Positions 25,110-35,792 of a stretch of DNA of 64,000 nucleotides are shown in pieces (the first letter of the stretch is position 1; each line of letters starts with the position of its first letter). Where the stretch lies: the NCBI GenBank assembly GCA_963082875.1, contig OY720102.1, positions 7,006,001 through 7,070,000 of the forward strand, given 5' to 3'. The position numbers and the translations under genes were made by a program. This DNA comes from Corella eumyota (Eukaryota > Chordata > Ascidiacea > Phlebobranchia > Corellidae). The notes under the pieces were generated by a model. That model was not told where the DNA came from, made no database searches, and saw only the letters and a program-made list of their open reading frames with translations.

Positions 25110-27046
25110 TGCTAATCTATTTTTTTCTAAATTTTGCTGATATACTAACAAGTTAAATAACAAAAAATAAGAATTTTAATACAATTTTTTAACCTTTTAA
25201 AATCCAATGCTTTTAAACTTACACTGTGTAGGAAGTGAAGCTTATAGGAAGTTTATATTATAATAAAAGGCTAGTAAAAGTCTTTGTAACAAATTCCATT
25301 GAATTTTTGAGTAAACACATTAAATGGCATATTTCCTGTTACATAAAGTGCTTAGTACAACGAATTATATAAGCATATTTTAATTGGACAAATAATTATG
25401 GGTAAAAAGATTACATTTATGCAACATCATTTATGGTCTTACTAATGCATTGCTGGTTATATAAATTTTTTTACAATTTTTGTTTTGATTTTGCTACAAC
25501 GTAGATTTAAAAATTTTCATTTAAAGTGAAAAAAAAACATTTAATAAAAGTTTTAGGGCTGTGAGCTATATTATTCCTTTATTTATTTGTTTTTTTTTAA
25601 GTCTGTTTTGAGTTTGAAAATATTGAGCTTAATATTAAAGTTCGATCGACTTAAGCTATCGCAAGTGGGGTGTAGCTTATTGTGCATAAGCTAACCTTTC
25701 ATTCACATTAAAAACAATTAAATTTAACTATTTCACATTTGGTGAGAATTATTTTTGTTATCGTTTCTTGATTTTATCAAAACCTTATATTAACTCCTAT
25801 TTTGATATGTCTTTTAATCTTAAACTTGTTTTTAAAATCTGAGGTTTGCTTTTGACATGAAATTCGATTCTTTGTTTTCCTTTTAATTAGTTATCTTATG
25901 CCTTTCTACACAGTAGTTGTATTTTGAATTTTGGAATTTTAATTTTTGCTTTACCGTTAATAAAATTTGAATTTGATTTGAAGAAATTGCCGTATAATAT
26001 AATTATACAGTGAATTCACCTGCGTGGTTAACTTAAGAATTCCTAACCAGCAGACGAGCAATTAGCTAGTTAAGAAAAACAATTTACTGTCTTTAACTTA
26101 AAAATAAAACCTTCCGATTGGGTCGACGGAGACCGCTACAGGTCAAACAATTTTGGATAGTTCAAGCTGATAAAGTCAATAATACCTATTGAGGCAAAAA
26201 GGTTAAAAAAAAGGTTGGGCAAGGTTTTAGGTTAGTTTTTTTGGGCAAGGTTTTAGGTTAGTTTACGCGAAGAAAAAAAATGCGTTCTGTAGTTTAGTAC
26301 TTACTCATGCGAAGCCCAAAAAAACACTTGTTGAGATCCATGCAATATCTCTTGGTCAACTCTGTCTAAAAAAAGAGAAGGCTTTCAATAGTTAAGGTAG
26401 GCCCTTGACATTTAGAGTAAAGGTAATTAATTGCTTAAATTTTGTTACATTTGTTAATATATAGTTTTTGTTTTACTGTTTAAAGTAATTTTACAAATAA
26501 TTCTTGAGGCTATGGATGGTGTTATAACCTGGAGACTGATAGTTAATTAAATATGAGATATCTTTAAAAACTTATGATATAGTTAACTTGGTTTTGATTA
26601 TTTAGTTACTGTTAAAATGACATGTAGCGTAACGAAAACCAGTTTGTCAAGTAAGTCCATTTTTATTATTAAAGTAAAGTTACAATTTGTTAACATACGT
26701 TTATGTTCTTGCTAAATGTTGACATTGCGTTTTACACTTAATTTAAAGCCTATTAACTGCAGTGTTTGCTTCACTTAGAAATGTTAGGTCAGTAAAAAGT
26801 AAATTTAAATAGGTTGGAGTTGTAAAGGCATTAAACTAGCTTTAATAAACAAGTCTAGCGTTAATCTTACACAAATTGTTGTCAGCTTTAGTAGTAAAAC
26901 CCCGTAATAGGGCGTCGATATTAATTTTGGCACAGAACTAAAAGCATTGCAAGCAACTGTTTGTTTTTCAATTATAGGTTTAGGAAAACAGGCAATGTTA
27001 ATATAAAATATTGTGTAACAATTCCTGTTTACAACAGAACAACAAT
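25110..27046. other. Divergent intergenic region between GPCR1 and transporter pseudogene 5
   Basis: No gene seen. 25478-26490 is repeated at 27616-28620 and, shortened, at 32860-33240. 26490-27046 is the 5' flank of the transporter and recurs at 29050-29631 and 33235-33799. An orphan motif TCGACGGAGACCGCTACAGG occurs at about 26123 and 28280. Confidence 0.6.
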
Positions 27047-27615
27047 ATGTCGATTGCGGCTGCAAGTGAATTTGAAGTCGGTTCTGAAGACAAATCTGTT
27101 ATCACAAAGTTACCACATAAAAGCATTGGAAAGCGACTTCTAGGACTAACATGTGCGCTTCTTTCAGCACTATTTCAAGCTTTATCTGGGGTCGTTCTGG
27201 TTGCTTGTTTACCTAAAGACTCGCAAAGCGGCCATTCAGCATTAGTACAATTTGTAATCAACTTTTTGATACTATAACCGATTGTAGGGGTTAAAAGAAC
27301 AAACATACTGGGACCTTCAACACAATCTTTTCTACTTTTACTCGTGCGTGGATTTGGTGGTGCTACGTCGTATATTTTAATACTATTAGCTTACAAATTT
27401 ATACCATTAGGGGACGCTTTGACAGTTTTCAACGCATACATAGTTTTAACCGGCGTCCTTGCATGCGTTATGTTATCAGGTAAGTTTAAACTTGTTAAAC
27501 AATTTATATTAATATAGAAGGGTTAGGAAGAAGGTAAATTTTGACTTTATTAACAGTATTATGTTGCTTTTTGTCAACAGAGCCTTGTGGTATTTTCGAG
27601 GCTATCGTCACTGTA
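27047..27615 (+). pseudogene. SLC35G-like transporter, copy 5, truncated pseudogene
   Basis: Exon 1 (27047-27479) is close to copies 6 and 7 and begins MSIAAASEFEVG, but carries TAA at 27275-27277 where the others read TAC (LILYPI). Exon 2 begins at 27581 after CAACAG and stops matching at 27615 after only 35 bp (EPCGIFEAIVTV). There it joins the repeat that also starts at 25478. The gene is therefore cut at the breakpoint of a tandem duplication and cannot encode a transporter. Confidence 0.9.
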
Positions 27616-28636
27616 TAATTTTTGTTGGAAATTTTTGTTTTGATTTTGCTACAACGTAGATTTAAAAATTTTCATTTAAAGTGAAAAAAAAAACATTTAA
27701 TAAAAGTTTTAGGGCTGTGAGCTATATTATTCCTTTATTTATTTGTTTTTTTTTTAAGTCTGTTTCGAGTTTGAAAATATTGAGCTTAATATTAAAGTTC
27801 GATCGACTTAAGCTATCGAAAGTGGGTCTGTAGCTTATTGTGCATAAGCTAACCTTTCATTCACATTAAAAACAATTAAATTTAACTATTTCACATTTGG
27901 TGGGAATTATTTTTGTTATCGTTTCTTGATTTTATCAAAACCTTATATTAACTCCTATTTTGATATGTCTTTTAATCTTAAACTTGTTTTTAAAATCTGA
28001 GGTTTGCTTTTGACATGGGATTCGATTCTTTGTTTCCTTTTAATTAGTTATCTTATGCCTTTCTACACAGTAGTTGTATTTTGAATTTTGGAATTTTAAT
28101 TTTTGCTTTACCGTTAATGAAATTTGAATTTGATTTGAAGAAATTGCCGTATAATATAATTATACAGTGAATTCACCTGCGTGGTTAACTTAAGAATTCC
28201 TAACCAGCAGACGAGCAATTAGCTAGTTAAGAAAAACAATTTACTGTCTTTAACTTAAAAATAAAACCTTCCGATTGGGTCGACGGAGACCGCTACAGGT
28301 CGAACAATTTTGGATAGTTCAAGCTGATAAAGTCAATAATACCCATTGAGGCGAAAAGGTTTAAAAAAAGGTTAAAAACATTGGGCAAGGTTTTAGGTTA
28401 GTTTTACGCGAGGAAAAAAAGTGCGTTCTGTAGTTTAGTACTTACTCAAGCGAAGCCCAAAAAAGCACTTGTTGAGATCCATGCAATATCTCTTGGTCAA
28501 CTGTATTTAAAAAAAGAGAAGGTTTTTTATAGTTACAGTAGGCCCTTGACATTTAGAGTAACGGTGATTATTTGCTTAAATTTTGTTACATTTGTTAATA
28601 TATAGTTTTTGTTTTACTGTTTAAAGTAAAGTAAAG

Positions 28637-29030
28637 TGTATCTTAACTTATTTAAAAAGCATTCCACAATTCTACTTACGAGCAAGAACAGTTTGGATCG
28701 ATTCCGACTTTATAACTGTACATCATAATTGGTATGCAGAAAAGCAGGGCTAAAATCCAGGTAACTACGGTGATTATAAAAGCGAACTTGGGCGTGCGAA
28801 GTTTTTGAAGGTAGTTATGAAATGGGTGGCACACCGCAATGTAACGGTCAAAGCTTATAATCTAGTAATATAAGTAAACGTTTTTAAATTTTTTTTTAGC
28901 CCATAACAACATTTTATATACATCAGGAAATATCAAGAAATAAAAAATATCAAATTGTTTGCAGAATATGTAAACATGAATTTTTAACATTTCGCTTTAT
29001 GGCCACCATCCATTTCCAAAATGTAAGGTG
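28637..29030 (-). pseudogene. Orphan GPCR exon 4 in the transporter 6 flank
   Basis: 28680-28861 is a full copy of GPCR1 exon 4 (182 bp, DRY and TM4), with the flanking splice sites and part of intron 3. The frame is open but the first Met reads Ile (IISFDRY). No other GPCR exon lies near. The segment sits inside a stretch that is otherwise continuous in the parallel copy (26480-26500), so it was inserted. Confidence 0.85.
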
Positions 29031-29631
29031 GAGACTATAACCCATTATTTTACAAATAATTCTTGAAGCTATGGATGGTGTTATAACCTGGAGACTGATA
29101 GTTGATTAAATATGAGATATCTTTAAAAACTTATGATATAGTTAACTTGGTTTTGATTATTTAGTTACTGTTAAAATGACATGTAGTGTAACGAAAACCA
29201 GTTAGTTTGTCAAGTAAGTCCATTTTTATTATTAAAGTAAAGTTACAATTTGTTAACATACGTTTATGTTCTTGCTAAATGTTGACATTGCGTTTTACAA
29301 TTAATTTAAAGCCTATTAACTGCAGTGTTTGCTTTACTTAGAAATGTTAAGTCAGTAAAAAGTAAATTTAAATAGGTTGGAGTTGTAAAGGCATTAAACT
29401 AGCTTTAATAAATAAGTCTAGCGTTAACCTTACACAAATTGTTGTCAGCTTTAGTAGTTAAACCCTGTAATAGGGCGTCGATATTAATTTTGGCACAGAA
29501 CTAAAAGCATTGCAAGCAATTGTTTTTCAATTATAGGTTTAGGAAAACAGGCAATGTTAATATAAAATATTGTGTAACAATTCCTGTTTACTTCCTGTTT
29601 ACTACATTCCTGTTTACTACTGAACAACAAT

Positions 29632-30749
29632 ATGTCGATTGCGGCTGCAAGTGAATTTGAAGTCGGTTCTGAAGACAAATCTGTTATCACAAAGTTACCA
29701 CATAAAAGCATTGGAAAGCGACTTCTAGGACTAACATGTGCGCTACTTTCAGCACTATTTCAAGCTTTATCTGGGGTCGTTCTGGTTGCTTGTTTACCTA
29801 AAGACTCGCAAAGCGGCCATTCAGCATTAGTACAATTTGTAATCAACTTTTTGATACTATACCCTATTATAGGGGTTAAAAGAACAAACATACTGGGACC
29901 TTCAACACAATCTTTTCTACTTTTACTCGTGCGTGGATTTGGTGGTGCTACGTCGTATATTTTAATACTATTAGCTTACAAATTTATACCATTAGGGGAC
30001 GCTTTGACAGTTTTCAACGCATACATAGTTTTAACCGGCGTCCTTGCATGCGTTATGTTATCAGGTAAGTTTAAACTTGTTAAACAATTTATATTAATAT
30101 AGAAGGGTTAGGGAGAAGGCAAATTTTGTTTATCAATAATTTGAATTGGCCAACTGTGACTTTATTAACATTATTATGTTGCTTTTTGTCAACAGAGCCT
30201 TGTGGTATTTTCGAGGCTATCGTCACTGTATTTACCTTAGCCGGAATAGTGTTCATTGCACAACCTCCCTTTATATTCGGAATCAAAGAAACAACAACAA
30301 CCATAACTAGTACAGACCGTATGATCGGTGTTTTATTATCTCTTGTTAGTTCGATACTGGCTTCGATGGCTATCGTGAGCCTAAGAAAAATCGGCAAAGC
30401 CATTCACTTTACTGTGTCAGTATTTTATTTTAGCTGGATTGGGTTTGTGGTTTGTTTCATCTACATTTTGTTAGCTAAACTATTCGTCGTACCATGTCTA
30501 AGCTCGATAGCCTACATGACATTGGCAGCAGTTCTAGTATTCATGGCCCAAGTATTTCTAACACTTGGCTTACAGAACGAGAAAGCTGGATCAGTTGCTT
30601 TGGTGAAATCTTCTCAGGCAATTTTCGGTTTTATTTTTGAGTATATCGCTTTAGGTAATGCACCGAATATATTTGCTGCTATTGGAGCAGTTTTAATCAT
30701 GTCGTCATCGACTGCCTTAATGATACGAACAATTAAAAATAAATCTTAA
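29632..30749 (+). CDS. SLC35G-like EamA/DMT transporter, copy 6
   Basis: Two exons, 29632-30064 and 30196-30749, product 328 aa. The intron starts GTAAGT and ends TTGTCAACAG, a stronger pair than in copies 1-4. The protein is about as long as copy 1 but has MSIAAASEFEVG at the start, GIKETTTTITSTD in the central loop and TALMIRTIKNKS at the end, which define a second subfamily with copy 7. Just before the ATG the sequence TCCTGTTTACT occurs three times. A frame opening at 30126 inside the intron is not used. Confidence 0.87.
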
Positions 30750-30974
30750 CTCGGTGGTGACCTATATTGGTTAAATTAAAATCTGTTTAAAATTAGGTTT
30801 GGGGCAAATGTTTTGCTGAAAATTACAACATAAAAAAGCAACATTAACTATATATTTTAATAGAAAACAGCGCTATTTTAACAGGGCAAATTTAAACCAC
30901 AAAATCAAAGCTAGTTTACTAAAAATTTCTTAAATTTAATAACCTAAACTTAACACCATTTAACGGTAAACTAG

Positions 30975-31002
30975 TAATGATATATATATATATATATCAT
31001 AT
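30975..31002. repeat. (AT)n microsatellite
   Basis: Run of about ten TA units 3' of transporter 6, with a longer counterpart 3' of transporter 7. Confidence 0.8.
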
Positions 31003-31587
31003 CCAAGTAACACTCAACAATAGTGGATAGAATTTTTAATTACAAATAAAACTGTACATGTTTAAAATATTCATACACGCAAAATGATATTAGTTACATG
31101 GAAACTTTCTAAATTTATTTTTAAACAACAATTTTGCAATAAAAATTGCATACACCAAATTTGGTATATTATTAAATAACAAAATAACTGAAAATTTTTT
31201 ATATTAAAAAAGTAAAATAGAATGATCTAATTTTAGATTCACTAGTGTATTGACGAAAGTCTATTGTATTTTGATTTGTTGGAATCTTCTATTAGTAAAG
31301 ATTGTTGAATTTTGGCAATAAAAGAAAATAATTATTACAAAAAAACGTAAAAATAACAAAGTGCAACTTATTTTACAATTCTGCACAAGCTTAATGTGAG
31401 TTTTAAACAAAACTACTCCTAAAACAACTTATTAATATTAATGCTTTCGTTTTTGAAATTATATACTAAAAACTGTAAATGTAAGCCCTTGCCGAAATAC
31501 CCAATAAGCCACAAAAAGCGCCATAGTTTTCTCATAATATATTTATATGTTCGACAAACGTTTTTATTTAGTACAAAAGTGATCTCT

Positions 31588-32496
31588 CTAGGTCAAAGGT
31601 GCATTTTCAATATTCTCGCAGTTCGGTGGTGGGGTAACATTTTGGTTTGCCTGCAGAGGTGTCGGATTAAGCTCTTGCGTTTTCAGCTTTAGACCTTGCG
31701 TTACATCGATTGATTTCGCTTCAGAGCCTTCAGACTTACGTTCTGTTTGGTCCATTTGACTGCTCCACTGGTCGAGCTGCCACTGCGGCTTTTGACTGAG
31801 CGTACGGTTGTTGAGGCCGATCTAAAACAAATATATTTATTTTAGCAGCTAGGGTTTATACTAATAGATTTTGGGAAAGCGACCATCTGCCTTTAATGTC
31901 TTCTTTTACTTTAAACGGAAGAGTTAACAGAAATAAAGAATCAGCAATGGCGAGTTGTAGCACATACCTAAACGTTTAAAAGAAAAATATCAAATAAAAT
32001 GGAATTGTTAAAAAAACCCAATAAAAAAATTACGATAATCATAAATTTAGTGCTTTTGCACATCATTATATAATAAAATCTTCTCTATATGACTTTATAT
32101 AAACATACTTTTGCTCTACGCGTGGCCTTCAAAAAATAAAAATTATAAAAACATTTAAATTTGAGGTAAATAAACTTACCAGTGGGTAACAGATTTCTTG
32201 TATTCTTTTAACACCACAAAAACGAAAATAACAATAAAATTTCCGGTAAGGCCAAATATGCAAATAATCAAAGAAAACGCGACCTTTACCCAAGGCACTT
32301 CATAAGCTTCTTCATCTTAGAAAAAAAAACAATAATCAAAAGAAAAGAATACTAAAATTTTTATTTTTAAAATTGTTATGTTTACTGGGAGTTTTTTGCT
32401 TAATACAGTTGTCCATATTTATTATTTTCATAAATACCCACATTAAGACTTACCTTTTATGTATTCTGAATCGTTGTAGTATTGATTATAAGACAT
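31588..32496 (-). pseudogene. GPCR remnant with internal deletion, between transporters 6 and 7
   Basis: Minus-strand order: exon 1 (32496-32454) and exon 2 (32315-32180) are full length and close to GPCR1. Exon 3 is cut (31967-31866). Then the sequence jumps to the exon 9-10 intron, exon 10 (31821-about 31741, cut) and exon 11 (about 31730-31588). Exons 4-9, with TM4 to TM7, are missing. The tail still codes for LNPTPLQANQNVTPPPN, which GPCR1 and GPCR2 have lost. Introns 1 and 2 are retained, so this is a deleted tandem copy and not a retrocopy. Confidence 0.85.
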
Positions 32497-33799
32497 TGCT
32501 AATCTATTTTTTTCTAAATTTTGCTGATATACTAACAAGTTAAATAACAAAAAATATAAATTTTAATACAATTTTTTAACCTTTTAAAATTCAATGCTTT
32601 TAAACTTACACTGTGTAGGAAGTGAAGCTTATAGGAAGTTTATATTATAATAAAAGGCTAGTAAAAGTTTTTGTAACAAATTCCATTGAATTTTTGAGTA
32701 AACACCTTAAATGGCATATTTCCTGTTACATAAAGTGCTTAGTACAACGAAATATATAAGCATATTTTAATTAGACAAATAATTATGGGTAAAAATATTG
32801 CATTTATGCAACATTATATATGGTCTTACTAATGCATTGCTGGTTATATAATTTTTTTTACAATTTTTGTTGGAAATTTTTGTTTTGATTTTGCGACGAC
32901 GTAGATTTAAAATCTTTCGTTTAAAGTGAAAAAAGAATACTTTTAATAAAACTTTTAGGGCTGTGAGCTATATAATTCTTTTGTTTATTTGTTTTTTTAA
33001 GTCTGTTTTGAGTTTGAAAATATTTAGCTTAATATTAAAGTTCGATCGACTTAAGCTATCGCAAGTGGGCCAAACAATTTTGGATCGTTCAAGCTGATAT
33101 AAAGTCAATAATACCTATTGAGGCGAAAAGGTTTAAAAAAAGGTTAAAGACATTGGCCAAGGTTTTAGTTTAGTTTTACGCGAGAAATTGCTTAAATTTT
33201 GTTACATTTGTTAATATATAGTTTTTGTTTTACTGTTTAAAGTAATTTTACAAATAATTCTTGAGGCTATGGATGGTGTTATAACCTGGAGACTGATAGT
33301 TGATTAAATATGAGATATCCCTAAAAACTTATGATATAGTTAACTTGGTTTTGATTATTTAGTTACTGTTAAAATGACATGTAGTTTAACGAAAACCAGT
33401 TTGTCAAGTAAGTCCATTTTTATTATTAAAGTAAAGTTACAATTTGTTAACATACGTTTATGTTCTTGCTAAATATTGACATTGCGTTTTACACTTAATT
33501 TAAAGCCTATTAACTGCAGTGTTTGCTTTACTTAGAAATGTTAAGTCAGTAAAAAGTAAATTTAAATAGGTTGGAGTTGTAAAGGCATTAAACTAGCTTA
33601 AATAAACAAGTCTAGCGTTAACCTTACACAGATTGTTGTCAGCTTTAGTAGCTAAACCCTGTAATAGGGCGTCGATATTAATTTTGGCACAAAAATGTAA
33701 GCATTGCAAGCAACTGTTTTTTAATTATAGGTTTAGGAAAATAGGCAATGTTAATTTAAAGTATTGTGTAACAATTCCTGTTTACTACAGAACAACAAT

Positions 33800-34917
33800 A
33801 TGTCGATTGCGGCTGCAAGTGAATTTGAAGTCGGTTCTGAAGACAAATCTGTTATCACAAAGTTACCACATAAAAGCATTGGAAAGCGACTTCTAGGACT
33901 AACATGTGCGCTTCTTTCAGCATTATTTCAAGCTTTATCTGGGGTCGTTCTGGTTGCTTGTTTACCTAAAGACTCGCAAAGTAGTCATTCAGCATTAGTA
34001 CAATTTGTGATCAACTTTTTGATACTATACCCGATTATAGGGGTTAAAAGAACAAACATACTGGGACCTACAACACAATCTTTTCTACTTTTACTCGTGC
34101 GTGGATTTGGTGGTGCTACGTCGTATATTTTATTACTATTAGCTTACAAATTTATACCATTAGGAGACGCTTTGACAGTTTTCAACGCATACATAGTTTT
34201 AACCGGCGTCCTTGCATGCGTTATGTTATCAGGTAAGTTTAAACTTGTTAAACAATTTATATTAATATAGAAGGGTTAGGGAGAAGGTAAATTTTGTTAA
34301 TCAATAACTTGAATTGGCCAAATGTGACTTTATTAACATTATTAAGTTGCTTTTTGTCAACAGAGCCTTGTGGTATTTTCGAGGCTATCGTCACTGTATT
34401 TACCTTAGCTGGAATAGTGTTCATTGCACAACCTCCCTTTATATTCGGAATTAAAGAAACAACAACTACCATGACTAGTACAGACCGTATGGTCGGTGTG
34501 TTATTATCTCTTGTAAGTTCGATATTGACTTCGATGGCTATCGTGAGCCTAAGAAAAATCGGCAAAGCCATTCACTTTACTGTGTCAGTATTTTACTTTA
34601 GCTGGATTGGTTTTGTGGTTTGTTCCATCTACATTTTAATAGCTAAACTATTCGTCGTACCATGTCTAAGCTCGATAGCCTACATGGCATTGGCAGCAGT
34701 TCTCGTATTCGTGGGCCAAGTATTTCTAACACTTGGCTTACAGAACGAGAAAGCTGGATCAGTTGCTTTGGCGAAATCTTCTCAGGCAATTTTCGGTTTT
34801 ATTTTTGAGTATATCGCTTTAGGTAATGCACCGAATATATTTGCTGCTATTGGAGCAGTTTTAATTATGTCGTCATCGACTGCCTTAATGATACGAACAA
34901 TTAATAATAAATTTTAA
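33800..34917 (+). CDS. SLC35G-like EamA/DMT transporter, copy 7
   Basis: Two exons, 33800-34232 and 34364-34917, product 328 aa, with the same intron borders as copy 6 (GTAAGT / CAACAG). It differs from copy 6 by a few residues (for example SSHSALVQ for SGHSALVQ and FVGQVFLTLGL for FMAQVFLTLGL) and has an intact frame. The sequence TTTACTACAG lies 7 bp before the ATG. GPCR2 follows tail to tail, its stop 876 bp away. Confidence 0.88.
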
Positions 34918-35132
34918 CTCGGTGGTGACTTATATTGGTTAAATTAAAATCTGTTTAAAATTAAGTTTGGGGTAAATGTTTTGCTGAAATTTACAACATA
35001 AAAAAGCAACATTAACTAGATACTTGAATAAAACATTGCTATATTAATAGGGCAAACTTAAATCACAAAACCAAAGATAATTTCTTAAATTTAATAACCT
35101 AAACTTAAAACCATATAACGGTAAACTATAGT

Positions 35133-35182
35133 AATGATATATATATATATATATATAAAAAAAAATATATATATATATCATA
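35133..35182. repeat. Long AT microsatellite with inverted symmetry
   Basis: (AT) run, then AAAAAAAA, then a second (AT) run ending ATCATATCC. It is an enlarged version of the microsatellite at 30975 at the same place behind the transporter gene, and could fold on itself. Confidence 0.75.
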
Positions 35183-35792
35183 TCCAAGTAACACTCAACA
35201 ATAGTGGATAGAATTTGTAATTACAAATAAAACTGTACATGTTTAAAATATTTATACATGCAAAATATTATTAGTTACATGCAAACTTTCCAAATTTATT
35301 TTTAAACAACCCTTTTGTTGCAACAGTTGCGTACTTTAAATTTGGAAGAATTAAGATTCACTAGTGAATTGGCGCGGTCTATGGTATTTTGATTTGTTAA
35401 CTTATGTTATTTAAGATTGATGAACATTGGCAAGAAAATAAAAAATAAAAAAAACTTAAAAATAACAAAGTGCAACTTATTTTACAATTCTGGACAAGCT
35501 TAATGTGATTTTTAAACAAAACTATTCCTAAAACAACTTATTAATATTAATGCTTTCGTTTTTGAAATTATATACTAAAAACTGTAAATGTAAGCCCTTG
35601 CCAAAATATCAAATAAGCCACAAAAAGCAACATTAAGGTTTTCTCATAATATATTTATATGTTCGCCAAACGTTTTTATTTAGTACAAAAGCAATCTTTC
35701 TAGGTCAAAGGTGCATTTTCAATATCCTCGCAGTTCGGTGGTGGGGTAACATTTTGATTTGCCTGCAGAGGTGTCGGATTAAGCTCTTGCGT

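Noticed and set aside
30089-30403. 104-aa minus-strand frame over transporter exon 2
   Set aside because: Shadow of the real exon on the other strand; present wherever the transporter exon is present.
31588-32496. Processed retrocopy of a GPCR
   Set aside because: Introns 1 and 2 are still present, so it is a deleted tandem duplicate.
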